Source: Platerodrilus igneus (Eukaryota > Arthropoda > Insecta > Coleoptera > Lycidae). From it: a DNA stretch of 64,000 bases. Where the stretch lies: positions 3,261,001 through 3,325,000 of the forward strand of contig JARFIW010000115.1 of the NCBI GenBank assembly GCA_036346225.1. The letters are read 5' to 3'. The notes below the pieces were generated by a model. That model had not been told where the DNA came from and did not search any database. It saw nothing but the letters and a program-made list of their open reading frames with translations. Shown one piece after another: positions 1-9,936 of the stretch. The position numbers were made by a program, and so were the translations under genes. Positions within the stretch are counted from its first letter, which is position 1; each line of letters opens with the position of its first letter.

Positions 1-709
1 AGATAAATCAGATGATTAGTATAAACAACTAGTTGTTGGTTGTGAAATATCTGCAACTAATGTTGACTGTGCGAAAAGATATATTGGAAAATATATTAAA
101 TCAGTAAATGGTTAAGTGTTGAGGGAACTTGGCAGCCACAGAGTGCTTACCTCCCTTCACAACCACTGAATGTCGGAGAAATAGGGTATACAATTGTAAA
201 ACAATAGAAGGTGACCGAACTGCATCTAACAAGAAAGAACAGCGCCTATGATGAAAGACAACAAACATAGAACAAGAAGAAAATTGTTGAAAGCATATGT
301 GTGGAGCATAGCACAGTATGCCTATGAAATACGGGCAGTCTGAAACGCAGACAGAAAAACGGTAGCAGCCTTTTGAAATACTGTACTTCAGATGTATGAA
401 AACGATAGCATGGACAGACAAAGATAATAACAAATAGGTTATAAAAATAGTAGGGGAACAAGAATATCTGGGGGAAAGAAATAGAACAAATAAATGGGCA
501 GAATACGTTCTAAGACATTTTTGGGGAATAGTATGGGATATATTACAAGCAGAGATAGGAAAAAGAGGTAGATGTAGACCTAGATCAGATTAGTGATAGA
601 AGCAAACTGCAAATTTAAGGAAATGTGTAGGTTAGTTCAGAATAGGAAGCAATGTTGGTACACGTCTAACCAGTTCCAGGACCGAAGACCTAATGGTGAT
701 GATGATGTA
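1..709 (+). repeat. RTE LINE-derived composite tail, copy A
   Basis: The first ~220 bases resemble the 3' untranslated stretch after the RTE ORF at 18.1-20.9 kb. Bases from ~225 to 709 resemble the last ~480 bases of that ORF, with many substitutions and stops. It ends in a short GATGATGATG run, a common tail of RTE-type LINEs. The same UTR-then-ORF-tail junction recurs at 21283-21978, so this is a composite unit and not a simple 5' truncation. No open protein remains. Its left edge lies outside the window. Confidence 0.75.
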
Positions 710-721
710 CATATTCCTTAA

Positions 722-1081
722 GCAACACCTATAGCTCAGTTACAGTATCACGATGTTTATTCATCGGACTCTGAAGATGAAAATAATTCTTCTATAGCTA
801 ACCCACCTCCTAATACTAAGACTTCGAATTCTAATAGTTTTGTAGTAGTAAAATTTTCTGGAAAAAAAGAATTGAAATATTATGTTGGTCATGTCCTTCA
901 GCTTCTTGAGGACAACACTCTGGAAGTAAGCTTCATGAGAAAAAGAAGAGATTGTGAAGTCAAGGATGTCTCTATTGTTGAACATGATGACATAGATGTT
1001 GTTTTGGATCCACCAAAAATAGATAAAAGAGGATGCCGTATTTTTAAATTTATTTCAAAAAAATACAAGGATATGTGTTAA
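722..1081 (+). pseudogene. Partial insect orphan protein, C-terminal part
   Basis: The frame is open from just after a TAA at 719-721 to a stop at 1079-1081, although the first start-like codon is only a TTG at 872. The encoded part is an acidic, serine/asparagine-rich stretch (SSDSEDENNSS), then a compact block with YYVGHVLQLL and VSIVEHDDIDVVLDPP. I recognise this pattern as the C-terminal tail of many hypothetical insect proteins that sit near transposase-like genes. Its function is unknown. The RTE tail ends about 12 bases upstream, so the 5' part was probably cut off by that insertion. Alternatively it is a last exon whose earlier exons are outside the window. Confidence 0.45.
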
Positions 1082-1409
1082 TTTTGATGATGTAAAGTTG
1101 AGCAAAGATAAGTTTAAATAGACTAATAATTAATAACATTATTGTTTTTCTGTGACTTTGTAATTTACATTTTACATAATTAGGTAATGAGAAAGTCAAC
1201 ACCATACCTGACCTGCCAACTCCGAAGCATGATAAAAACTAAATTCTATTAAAAAGTCCAAAAATATATTATGATTTCTGCTACGTATCTGAATCATTAG
1301 TGGGATACCCAAGGAATTTTAGAAACAAACCTACATAATTATAAACAATTTTTAAAATCTACAAAAAACTTTGTCAAGAATTGTCACATTTTTATGGAAT
1401 GACCCATAT
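1082..1409. other. AT-rich spacer, no gene seen
   Basis: There is no ORF, no repeat match within the window and no RNA gene that I can support. It separates the orphan ORF from the copia remains. Confidence 0.6.
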
Positions 1410-1608
1410 GCTTCTTTTACAAGATTGAGATTTGCTTTAGGTCTAAGAGATTTTATCAAAGAGGGGGTGTTAAGTGAAACGGTAAAATTGTATGTTATTT
1501 AGTCGAGAGTTAGTGTGAGTTTATACAGAATACGTTTCATTCATTCTTTTCAAGTGTGGTGACGTAAGATGATCCAAGATGGCTACAATTTGATTGTTTT
1601 AAAGAATG
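1410..1608 (+). repeat. Copia pol 3' end plus LTR-like copy, upstream
   Basis: This segment is ~90% identical by eye to 3645-3870. Both contain the end of a copia pol reading frame, a purine tract (GAGGGGG here), then TGTTAAGTGAAAC and ~140 further bases. By position the purine tract is the polypurine tract, and TGTTAAG at 1468 is the likely LTR start. The LTR 3' edge is unclear, near 1608. A pol end before the upstream LTR means either two copia copies once sat in tandem sharing an LTR, or the region was rearranged. Confidence 0.6.
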
Positions 1609-2442
1609 TAAAAAAAAGCTTTAATGATGTAGAAAATAGGGAAGACAAAAAACAGTGGAAGCATGCAATGAACCGGGAGCTAGATTCTATAAATAAAAAT
1701 AATACGTGGATAAAGGTAAAGAAGTCTGAGAACAAAATGATTTTAGGGAGTAAATGGGTAATTAATTTCAAATCAACATAGGAAAATGAGATAAATAAAT
1801 ACAAAGCAAGATTAGTTGTCAAGGGATTTGCTCAAAAATGAACGTTGGATTATAAAGAGGTATTTTCACCTGTGGCAAACGGAAACCAGTTGGGAGACTA
1901 CTTTAGGCAATTAGATGTCAAACAGCCTTTTTTAAATGCAAGTTCAGATGAGAAAATTTACATTCATCCACCTGAAAGTTATAAAATTGAGGGACGTATC
2001 TTAAAGTTGCAAAAGTCATTGTATGGCTTAAAACAGTCGTCGAAGTGTTGGAACGATGAGACGAATAATCATCTCATTAAAATGGGATTCTGTCGTTCTG
2101 TGAATGATCATTGTCTATATTCAATATTAGCGTAGAGTTTGATATCATCAGCATATAAAAGTTTACAACAGGCTAGGGATTTACAAATGTCGTTTATAAA
2201 AAGGGTAAATAGCAAGGGTCCTAAACTGGAACCCTGTGGCACACCGGAGGTGGCAGAAAGGGTGCAGATTTATAACCATTGTAAGTAATAAATTTTCTGA
2301 AATTGATAAAATATATTTATTACTATATGTTGATGACATTTTGATTGCTGGTTTAGATATCAATAAGGTAAATATTATCAGAAATTTAACGAATAGATTT
2401 GATATTAGGGATAAACGCGAACTTGGTGTTTCTAGGAATTGA
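1569..2442 (+). pseudogene. Ty1/copia reverse transcriptase remnant
   Basis: One frame reads the classic copia RT order: W-x2-A-M-x2-E with NNTW, GSKWVINFK, KARLVVKGFAQ, YKEVFSPVA, QLDVKQPFLN, the LYGLKQS box, then after an interruption LLLYVDDILIAG (catalytic YVDD near 2325). In-frame stops lie at 1779-1781 and near 1840. The SPVA-to-QLDVK interval is shorter than usual, and an antisense LINE scrap sits at about 2131-2258. Gag, protease and integrase are missing. The LTR-like repeat runs almost straight into RT, so the element lost its 5' half. It is clearly non-functional. Confidence 0.85.
2131..2258 (-). mobile_element. Jockey-type LINE reverse transcriptase scrap
   Basis: The minus strand reads [14 protein letters not shown], then LFINDIC, and ends in ADDIKLY. 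These are the conserved RT boxes of jockey/CR1-type non-LTR elements, compressed into ~43 codons. The ~128-bp piece lies inside the copia RT frame, antisense to it, between SVNDHCLYS and the block leading to YVDD. The distance from the GVPQG box to the ADD box is much shorter than in a complete RT, so the scrap is internally deleted. How it got there (template switching or repair) cannot be told. Confidence 0.8.
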
Positions 2443-3715
2443 AATTGGTTACGATAAAAGTGGTATTTTGAGATTGTCAGTCAAAATACATCGATCGTAT
2501 TTTAACGAAATTTAATATGAACATTTGTAAGGGAAACGATATACCACTAGATCCTGTGTTTCGGACGATCAAAATTTAACAAATACGCCGGTTAGACAAT
2601 TGCCTGTTTAATGTACTTCGTACAAGGTACACGACCAGATATGTTTTGCGTTAAATTATTTTTGTAGATATCAGGATCGAGCAACTGATATTATTTGGGT
2701 AAGTTTGAAACGAATATTAAGGTATCTAAATTGGATTAGAGTTTGTGAGGAGAAAAATATTAGATTTGGTAGACTGGGGGAATGATACGTCGGATTGAAA
2801 ATCAATTACTGGTTTTTTTATTTTAGGTTTTTGGTAATATAGTGTGGGACAACTAGAAAACAAAGTTGTGTAAGATTGTTACAACTGAGGCGGAGTTAGT
2901 AGCTTTTTGTAGTGCTGTTAGTGAGGGTCTATGGTTGCAAAAACTATTGTTAGATCGAAATGTGAATGTACAAAATGTACTTATTTAGAAGATAATCAAC
3001 GTTGCATTGCATTGCTTAAACGTCCAGCAAATAATTGTAAGGTTAAACATTTAGATGTAAAATATAATTTTTCGCCTAGCGTATATGAAAATGAATCTTA
3101 TTTGCCCTAAAAATGTGACTGAAAGTAAACCTTTGCGGCGCTAGGGCCGTTAAACTCATAACAGCAAGATTTTGTAGGTTTTTCACAATCTAGACACCTA
3201 TGACTATCATTGGGATTCATTTATTGCGACTTTAACATTAATGTAGATAGACTGTCGATGTCATCGATAAAAATAAGTCACCATGCTAACAGCACCTCAA
3301 ATACTTACCAAGTGCCTACAAATTCTGGTAATACAATCCATGATAATGCTCAAGGGATAATTAATATCAATTACTATAATAAATAAATACATCAAATGTT
3401 TTAACCTTCTTTATTTTGTGTTATTTTGCTATTTTTTTTCTTTAATGCTAGGCGAAAAGCAGTTGTGTGTCACACAGGCAAAAATGTATTAGCAGCCCTT
3501 AGCTATCAGCTGCCTGCGGGCTGCTAATGCTCACTTTCTGTCTTTGTGACACAATATACTATTTGTTCATGATTTTGTGAAAAAGAATCATATTCTACTT
3601 AAATATTTAGATACAACTATGCAGCAAGCAGATATTTTAACAAAAGGTTTGCAATATGCTTCTTTTACAAGATTGAGATTTGCTTTAGGTGTAAGAGATT
3701 TTAGCAAAGGGGGGG
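2443..3715 (+). pseudogene. Copia RNase H remnant
   Basis: The remainder of copia pol is in broken frames. Around 2880 it reads TTEAELVAFCSAVSEGLW, the copia RNase H box, then EDNQRCIALLKRP and KHLDVKYNF. The frame resumes after a ~490-bp insertion with VHDFVKKN, QQADILTKGLQ and RLRFALGV up to the purine tract at ~3708. Several frameshifts and stops lie between 2443 and 2870. It belongs with the RT remnant upstream. Confidence 0.75.
3071..3563. mobile_element. Non-autonomous insertion with 12-bp inverted repeats and a hairpin
   Basis: This block interrupts the copia RNase H frame, which reads on directly either side. It contains a perfect 12-bp inverted repeat, TTTTCGCCTAGC at 3069-3080 and its complement at 3447-3458. 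To the right is a palindromic segment with a perfect 11-bp stem (3488-3498 with 3518-3528) nested in a looser outer stem built on GTGTCAC/GTGACAC. There is no coding sequence. It may be one element with an internal hairpin or two adjacent MITEs. The target duplication is not clear, at most a few T. Confidence 0.55.
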
Positions 3716-3870
3716 TGTTAAGTGAAACGCTAAAATTGTATGTTATTTAGTCTAAGAGTGTTAGTTTAAGTTACTGTGAGTTTATACAGGATATGTTTCA
3801 GTCGTTCTTTTCAAGTTTGGTGACGTAAGATGATCCAAGATGGTTACAATTTGATTGTTTTAAAGAATGT
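3645..3870 (+). repeat. Copia pol 3' end plus 3' LTR-like copy
   Basis: This is the partner of 1410-1608. The polypurine tract (AAAGGGGGGG) ends at 3715 and the LTR-like part starts TGTTAAG at 3716. Similarity to the upstream copy ends at about 3870 (AAGAATGT). The two copies differ by scattered substitutions and a short indel, so they are old. Confidence 0.6.
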
Positions 3871-3969
3871 CGTTTTGTAAATATGCAATATGTTGTTATG
3901 GGCAGTTTAATTTTCATACACAAAACGTTAAAAAAATAAGACCACCTTCCGTCGTCACATGCGTAAAAT

Positions 3970-4383
3970 TCACATATTTTGAACAAATGGCCGTTCTTCA
4001 ATATGGGAGAGCACATGTTTCTCTAAAAGGCTTTTGCCTGTTGTACAATAATCACAATTATTACATGCGAATGGACGTTTGTTAGTGTGCGATTTCATAT
4101 GTTTTTGTAAATGATATTTGTGTGATGTGGCATAATTACACAAATAGCATGCGAAGAGACGTTTGTTAGTGTGATATTTCATATGTATTTGTAAATAATA
4201 TTTGTGTGATGCAACATAATTACACGAATAGCATGCGAATGGTCGTTCCATAGTGTGCGTTTTCATATGTATTTGTAAATAACCTTTGTGTGATGCAGCA
4301 TAATTACACAAATAGCATTCGAATGGTCGTTCCGTAGTGTGCGATTTCATATGTATTTGTAAGTTACCTTTGTGATGCGGCAA
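3970..4383 (-). pseudogene. C2H2 zinc-finger array, C-terminal fingers 25-29
   Basis: This continues the array encoded just upstream on the same strand, in another frame. It holds the second half of finger 25 and fingers 26-29, all C-x2-C-x12-H-x3-H, and ends with a short EERPFVQNM tail. The frame break near 4370 coincides with a local 2-base shortening relative to neighbouring repeat units, where CTTTGTGATG stands for CTTTGTGTGATG. The last finger (CNNCDYCTTGKSLLEKH) differs most from the consensus and is kept in both duplicated copies, so it is probably the true C-terminal finger. If the break is real, the main protein ends early. If it is an assembly error, the gene is intact. Confidence 0.8.
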
Positions 4384-6448
4384 AATTACACAAACTGCAT
4401 GCGAATGGACGTTCGTTAGTGTGCGTCTTCATATGTTGCTTTAAACTACATCTATACAATGCGGCATAGTTACACAAATTGCATGTGAATGGACGTTCGT
4501 TAGTGTGCGACTTCATATGTTTTCCTAAACTACTTTTATCTGTTGCGGCATATTTACACAAATGGCATGTGAATGGACGTTCGTTGGTGTGCGATTTCAT
4601 ATGTATTTGTAAATTATATTTTTGTGATGCGGCATAATCACACAAACTGCATGCAAATGGACGTTCGTTGATGTGCGATTTCATATGTTGGTGTAAAGTA
4701 CTTTTTAGTACTGCCGCATAATTACACAAGGTGCATGCAAATGGACGTTCGCTAGTGTGCGACTTTATATGTTTTTTTAAAGTACTTTTCCTTGATGCGG
4801 CATATTTACACAAATTGCATGCGAATGGACGTTCGTTACTGTGCAATTTTATATGTATTTGTAAACTATATTTGCTTGATGCAGCATAATTACACAAATT
4901 GCATGCGAATGGACGTTCATTACTGTGTGACTTTATATGTCTGTTTAAAGTACCTTTCCTTGATGTGGCATATTTACACAAATTGCATGCGAATGGACGT
5001 TCGTTAGTGTGCGATTTCAAATGTTTTCTTAAACTATTTTTATCCGATGCGGTATAAATACACAAATAGCATGCGAATGGACGTTCCTTGGTGTGCAACC
5101 TCGTATGTATTTGTAAATTACGTTTTATTGATGAGGCATACTCACAAAAATTGCATGCGAATGGACGTTCTTTAGTATGCGACATCATATGCACTTTTAA
5201 ATGAATTTTTTGTGATGCGGCATAACTACAAAAAGTGCACTTGAATGGACGTTCGTTGGTGTGCGACTTCATATGTGTTTGTAAAGTACTTCTCTGTGAT
5301 GCGGCATAATTACACAAATTGCATGGGAATGCACGTTTGTTTGTGTGCGAATTCATGTGTATTTGTAAAATATCTTTGCTTGATGCGGCATAATTACACA
5401 AATTGCAGGCAAATGGACGTTCGTTAGTGTGCGACTGTATATGTCTTTTTAAACGACCTTTTTGTGATGCGGCATAATTACACAAATTGCATACGAATGG
5501 ACGTTCGTTAGTGTGCGACCTCATATGTAGTTGTAAACTATTTCTCCTTATTGCGGTATAATTACATAAATTGCAGGCGAATGGACGTTCGTTGGTGTGC
5601 AACTTCATATGTATTCGTAAATTACTTTTCCTTAATGCAGCATGATTACACAAATTGCAGACGAATGGACGTTCGTTAGTGTGTGACTTCATATGTATTC
5701 GTAAACTATCGCTCATTGATGCGGTATAATCACACAAAATGCAAGTGAATGGACGTTCGTTAGTGTGTGTCTTCATATGTACTAGTAAATTACTTTTTAA
5801 TGGTGCGGTATAATTACATAAATTGCAAGCAAATGGACGTTCGTTTGTGTGCCACTTTATATGACTTAGTAAATTACCTTTCGTTGATGCCGCATGATTA
5901 CACAAATTGCAAACGAATGGACGTTCGTTAGTGTGCGACTTCATATGGTTTAATAAATGACTTCTGCTTACAGCAGTATGATTACATAAATTGCACGCGA
6001 ATGGACGTTCGTTAGTGTGCGACATCAAATGTAATTTTAAACCGCTTTTATGTAATGCGGTATAGTGACATACATTGCAAACGAACGGACGTTCGTTTCT
6101 GTGCCACTTCATATGATTTAGTAAATTACCACTCGTTCTTGCAGCATAATTACATAAATTGCAGGAGAATGGGCGTTCGTTAGTGTGCGACCTCATGTGT
6201 ATTTCTAAACTGCGTTTCTCTGGTGTGGCGTAATTACACAATTTGCATGCAAATGGACAATCATTAGCATGCGCCATTATATGTACTTTTAAACTAACCT
6301 TACGTAGTGCAGTATAATTACATATATTACATGGGAATGGACGTTTGTTAATATGCAACGACATATGACTTTTGAAAGTACTTTTATGTGATGCGGTATA
6401 ATCACACAATTTACAGGTAAATGTACATTTGTTAGTATGCGGCATCAT
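4364..6448 (-). CDS. Poly-C2H2 zinc-finger protein, 24 full fingers
   Basis: The 694-codon ORF consists almost entirely of C2H2 fingers: 24 complete C-x2-C-x12-H-x3-H units plus the first half of a 25th. Linkers are mostly HTNERPF and not the canonical TGEKP. The finger consensus is [15 protein letters not shown]. By family knowledge it would be a nuclear DNA-binding protein, with helix positions -1, 2, 3 and 6 varying between fingers. No ZAD, KRAB, BTB or other effector domain is visible. The listed Met (in HMMPHTN) is a convenience, because the frame is open upstream into another degenerate finger without a better ATG. Copy 2 at 23.9-26.6 kb aligns finger for finger. Confidence 0.85.
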   Translation of the reverse strand: MMPHTNKCTFTCKLCDYTASHKSTFKSHMSLHINKRPFPCNICNYTALRKVSLKVHIMAHANDCPFACKLCNYATPEKRSLEIHMRSHTNERPFSCNLCNYAARTSGNLLNHMKWHRNERPFVCNVCHYTALHKSGLKLHLMSHTNERPFACNLCNHTAVSRSHLLNHMKSHTNERPFVCNLCNHAASTKGNLLSHIKWHTNERPFACNLCNYTAPLKSNLLVHMKTHTNERPFTCILCDYTASMSDSLRIHMKSHTNERPFVCNLCNHAALRKSNLRIHMKLHTNERPFACNLCNYTAIRRNSLQLHMRSHTNERPFVCNLCNYAASQKGRLKRHIQSHTNERPFACNLCNYAASSKDILQIHMNSHTNKRAFPCNLCNYAASQRSTLQTHMKSHTNERPFKCTFCSYAASQKIHLKVHMMSHTKERPFACNFCEYASSIKRNLQIHTRLHTKERPFACYLCIYTASDKNSLRKHLKSHTNERPFACNLCKYATSRKGTLNRHIKSHSNERPFACNLCNYAASSKYSLQIHIKLHSNERPFACNLCKYAASRKSTLKKHIKSHTSERPFACTLCNYAAVLKSTLHQHMKSHINERPFACSLCDYAASQKYNLQIHMKSHTNERPFTCHLCKYAATDKSSLGKHMKSHTNERPFTCNLCNYAALYRCSLKQHMKTHTNERPFACSLCNFAASQR

Positions 6449-6790
6449 GTGTCTTTGTAAATAACTTTTTAGTGATGCAGCATGATTACATACAAATGTA
6501 GGCGCATTAGTTTAGTATGCTATGAGATTCCGTATAATCATACAAATTGTTCATTACTATACGAATAGATAGGTAGAAGTGGAAGACATCACTAAAATTG
6601 TATACAAATGTACGTTCGCCAAAACGAAAACACATGAACTCTTAACTAGCTCTTACAACGTAGAATGTACACATAAAAAGTATGCGAATAGCCGTTCGTT
6701 AGTATGTGAGCAGATACGAAAGAGGGAACAATAACTACGTAAATTGTAATATAACGAACGTTCCTTAGCATGCGACCGCGTTTTGCTGTA
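6449..6790 (-). pseudogene. Degenerate zinc-finger units upstream of the array
   Basis: Reading leftward from 6790, short scraps of the 84-bp finger unit persist: complements of linker DNA (ACGTTCCTTAGCATGCG, GCCGTTCGTTAGTATG) and a part-finger reading FVCNHAASLKSYLQRH just before the long ORF. In copy 2 that part-finger is in frame with an upstream YDYTESHSILTD. Here an extra base near 6510 shifts the frame. The array was therefore once longer at its N-terminal end, or these are 5' exonic remains. Confidence 0.6.
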
Positions 6791-8155
6791 CAAATAACAT
6801 TTCAATAGGCAGTTTTTTTGGGGTGAGAACACACTTCTTAATAGGTCAATTATCGGTACAGTACAATCAACACAAATTCCTGTCTAAACAAATAGCGTAC
6901 TCCACTTTTGGAAGCGAGTTGGTTCGTTTCTTCTTAATACGAGCCATTATTTCGTACTAAACCATAAATTCTACTAGACATTTTTTACTTAGATATTGGC
7001 TACCGATCTTGTTCTTCTCAGGGGATTGTTAAGAGTTGAATACAAAACTTAATTTTAAATACTTTTTTCTGTAATTATGTAGATATAAGTTTACCATATC
7101 CTGGTCTTAATGTATACTTAAAACTTAACAATATAAATCATCAACGTAGCAGCCATTTTAATAAATGTCCTTGAAGGTATTTCATATAGGATTGAAAAAT
7201 TTATAAACCACGGCATCGTTTTACAGTAAACAGACAAGTTTAAATTTACGTAATAGTGAAGCGCTTGAAACTATTTTATGATTATTTTATTTCAATAATT
7301 ATAGGAGATTACTTCTTATACACGAACCACCCACACACCTACGATGACTTGCTTTTATGTAAAGCAGACCCTTTGTTTATGTACTAGGTAATGTCTCCAG
7401 GGGGCGAATCCGCAACAAGTAGCAAATTGCAATACTTGCTAGAAATGCTGCCATTCGGCGTTAGATGTCTTAATGGTAACTGACAAGTAGTGTAGGGAAC
7501 TTGAATTTTGTGGATTTTTGTGTTGCAAAATGCACGGTTGAATATATTTTTCGATACGTGTTTTTCTAACCAAGCCCTTGTTTATATACTACATAGTATA
7601 TAAACAAGGACCAAACCCTAACCCACGGTGGTGGCACTATAAACGATTCTCTTGGCGCATTTTAGTATTAAGACTATCCGAATAGATGGCGCCCTCAAAT
7701 TTAGCAGTGTTACCGATTGTCGTTTATTTAACATTTGATGGTTTGAAAAATTGTTTATGTAAGAGTAGCGTCGTTATCCGTAAGGTATATTGTATGGTCG
7801 TTATTTAAAGATTGTTTAACTCGATTTTACAATTGCTCCATTAAAAAAATGCATTGTGAATCGTTATCCTGATTATCAAGTTTTTAAATATAAGCAGGTG
7901 TGTGATTGAAAAGAAAATATCATTAAATTTACCTAATTTGTGTTTAAGCTTCATTTTCAATGTCTTATTAAATTCTGAAATGGAATTAGCAAATATTTAT
8001 TGTACAACTTAAAAATTTACTACAAAAAGTAATATCGTAAAAAGTTTAAGCTTTTGTGTTTGTTTATTGTTGCTTCTGTGAAAAGTACCTTATGGAAGAT
8101 ACATTTTACTGCTAGTAAAATAATGGGTTAACTATTTTTAGCTGTATCATGGATT
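6791..8155. other. Non-coding flank of the zinc-finger block
   Basis: No ORF is supported. Up to 7938 it is shared with copy 2 (26740-27292 plus 30769-31322), so it belongs to the duplicated block. It contains the perfect palindrome at 7576-7609. From 7939 to 8155 the sequence is unique in the window and leads into the THAP exon. Confidence 0.6.
7576..7609. repeat. Perfect 34-bp palindrome (16-bp arms, 2-nt centre)
   Basis: The left arm CCTTGTTTATATACTA (7576-7591) and right arm TAGTATATAAACAAGG (7594-7609) are exact complements around CA. The equivalent site in copy 2, near 30985-31018, has lost one T in the left arm, so only this copy is perfect. It could be the end of a foldback element, a cruciform-forming site or chance in AT-rich DNA. 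Confidence 0.75.
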
Positions 8156-8396
8156 ATGGATGTTCCCTGCTGTCTGAGGGGTTGTGGAAATAAGAATGCC
8201 ACTAGACATAGGTTTCCCAATCGTGAGAAGAACAAAATACATTTTGATGATCGGTTACAAGTTACTTAAACTAGATACAGCTCAAGTTTATCAAAACTAT
8301 CGCGTGCGCCATGAACATTTTACAATTGATCAAATATCATCGAATATTTTCTTAAACGTATCGCAATACCACCACGGAATTTACCATTTAATAAAG
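8156..8396 (+). pseudogene. THAP domain exon of a P-element/THAP9-like transposase
   Basis: From the ATG at 8156 the frame reads CCLRGCGNKNATRHRFPNR, the start of a THAP zinc finger (C2CH). In the next frame it reads VYQNYRVRHEHF and DQISSN, and then in a third frame LKRIAIPP, the usual end of the domain. The three pieces are in the right order but in different frames, with breaks near 8255 and 8350. The domain expects Cys where NYRVRHEHF has Arg before His. A splice donor (AAAG/GTTGGT) follows at 8396/8397. In intact relatives the THAP domain binds the transposon ends. Confidence 0.7.
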
Positions 8397-8493
8397 GTTG
8401 GTTACTGTAGTTGCAGTCATATCTTTTTTATTTTTGTGTGGAATGCTAAAATTAGCAGTACTATAAGAATATCATTAAAGTTTGTTATTTCAG

Positions 8494-9321
8494 TTAAATC
8501 GTCAATCCAACATGCGAGTCGTGCAAGTACATGTACAGCTCCTACATGTATTGCGCATGATGGTGAGCAGTTTCTCTTAAATTTATGTAGAAATTATGGG
8601 CATGTTTCATGAACGTGTACGTAAAGTTTGCGAAATAGCTCTTAATCTACCAAAACTACTGTTCGTCCAAAAAGGAAAACCTAGGAAAATTTTCAGAAAA
8701 CTTGTAACTGTCTATATAAATTCCTCTGTAAATATGTTTTCTTGCAGGTGATTGTGTTTATACTAAAATGCCAGAACTGCCTTGTAGTCCTACAAGGAGC
8801 TGATGCACTACACCTGGTGCTATTAAATGTAAGTCATTAAACTACTTATAATTTAAGTATATAAATTGAAATTTTAGTAAACTTTACTTAGTTATGGGGG
8901 TAGATTTGTATTTACAAGCACTCTTCACAGGAATTTGTATTAATTAGTACAATTCAGAAGCAGTAGTTGTTATGTTGTGGTGCATGTGAGTATTTATTGC
9001 ATTCACTCACACATACTCTGACGACATTTTCTGAAAAGCGTTGTTGTAGATTTCTAATTGGTATAATTAATTGCAGCCACTCCTAGTAGTCTTCTCCATT
9101 CTGTAAATATGTCTCGTGCGATTAACGCAACATCTACAGCAAAAACTTTATACCACACTGCTAAAATTTTAAAAAATGTGGCATCTGTGTACCGTAATAG
9201 AAACACATCTCTTAGAAAACGATTGCAATTGGCGAAGAAACATTTGCTTTGTTTTGATCCTACAAACCTGAGAATGTACAGGGAAGTTTTCAACTTCTGT
9301 ATGCAGCAGCTGACACGCAAG
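8494..9321 (+). pseudogene. Exons 2-4 of the P-like/THAP transposase
   Basis: Three short segments are bounded by plausible splice signals. Exon 2 (8494-8562) follows TTATTTCAG and ends before GTGAG. Exon 3 (8748-8828) follows TTTCTTGCAG, ends before GTAAG and holds one in-frame TGA. Exon 4 (9077-9321) follows AATTGCAG, encodes a basic helical stretch (SLRKRLQLAKKH, MYREVFNFCMQQL) and ends before GTAACG. Order and sizes fit a P-type transposase linker/coiled-coil region between the THAP domain and the catalytic core. The catalytic part resumes at 16.64 kb beyond the BEL element. Exon calls are by eye. Confidence 0.5.
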
Positions 9322-9357
9322 GTAACGAAACACTGCGAATAAGCTTCACTTTTAATG

Positions 9358-9936
9358 TGTAGGAATTTCATTCCTACATTTAACATTTAAATTCATCTTC
9401 CTCTACCTCCAACCGGTTCGTTTCAATAACAAAGTACCTGCTGTACATCAAGCGGCCTCGCTACACATTCTTACCCTCGTTTATCTTCGTGCAGGCACAT
9501 TCTTTTATGTTTCTACCCTTAAAAGCTCTCTGCTCCCAGGCCTGAAGCTACCGCGCCAGCATACGTTTCATTATGTTTAAAATAAATTAGTAAGTGCAAG
9601 TTTGAAACCTCCAGTAAAAACCCTTTGTGCCATCCGTATGTTATTGTAAGTACATTAGCACATAATTAGTTACTGCTTAAATGCGAGATTGGATTTTGCA
9701 CTTGCATGTGTATCAAGTTATGTTAATCCGCTCCGAGAAATATATTGTTTTCAATGTAAATAAATCTGTATGTATCGATCAGTTGTTATCACTTTATTAA
9801 AATCAAGAGTTCAGCGGTCCTAAAATCAACTATTTGCAGCTGCCATAGATTACAGTCGACTTCGAAGGGTCCCGACAAGCATTAATATTTCTAGTTACCT
9901 GCGGATACGTCATGAATAGCGGTCCACTGCGTAACA
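9358..9936 (+). repeat. BEL/Pao 5' LTR
   Basis: It runs TGTAGGAATTTC to CTGCGTAACA. It is the 579-bp partner of 16029-16607 with roughly a dozen substitutions and no visible length difference. An AATAAA-like AAATAAATCTG lies near 9760 in the second half, a likely polyadenylation signal. Confidence 0.95.

Larger units (their letters stand above)
3960..7938. repeat. Segmental duplication, copy 1 (zinc-finger block)
   Basis: The sequence from about 3960 to 7938 aligns by eye, in the same orientation, with 23890-31322. It includes the whole zinc-finger array, its upstream flank and ~1.1 kb of non-coding DNA beyond. Both copies end at the same point (ATTTACCTAAT). Copy 2 carries an extra 3.46-kb hAT element that this copy lacks. 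The hAT target octamer CTTTTATG occurs once here at 7352-7359. Confidence 0.9.

Noticed and set aside
4792..5427. Plus-strand ORFs of 60-71 codons within the zinc-finger array
   Set aside because: They are periodic 84-bp shadows of the minus-strand finger repeats, with no independent motif.
9054..9386. Minus-strand 110-codon ORF over the fourth THAP exon
   Set aside because: It is antisense to a better supported exon and runs into the BEL LTR; no motif.
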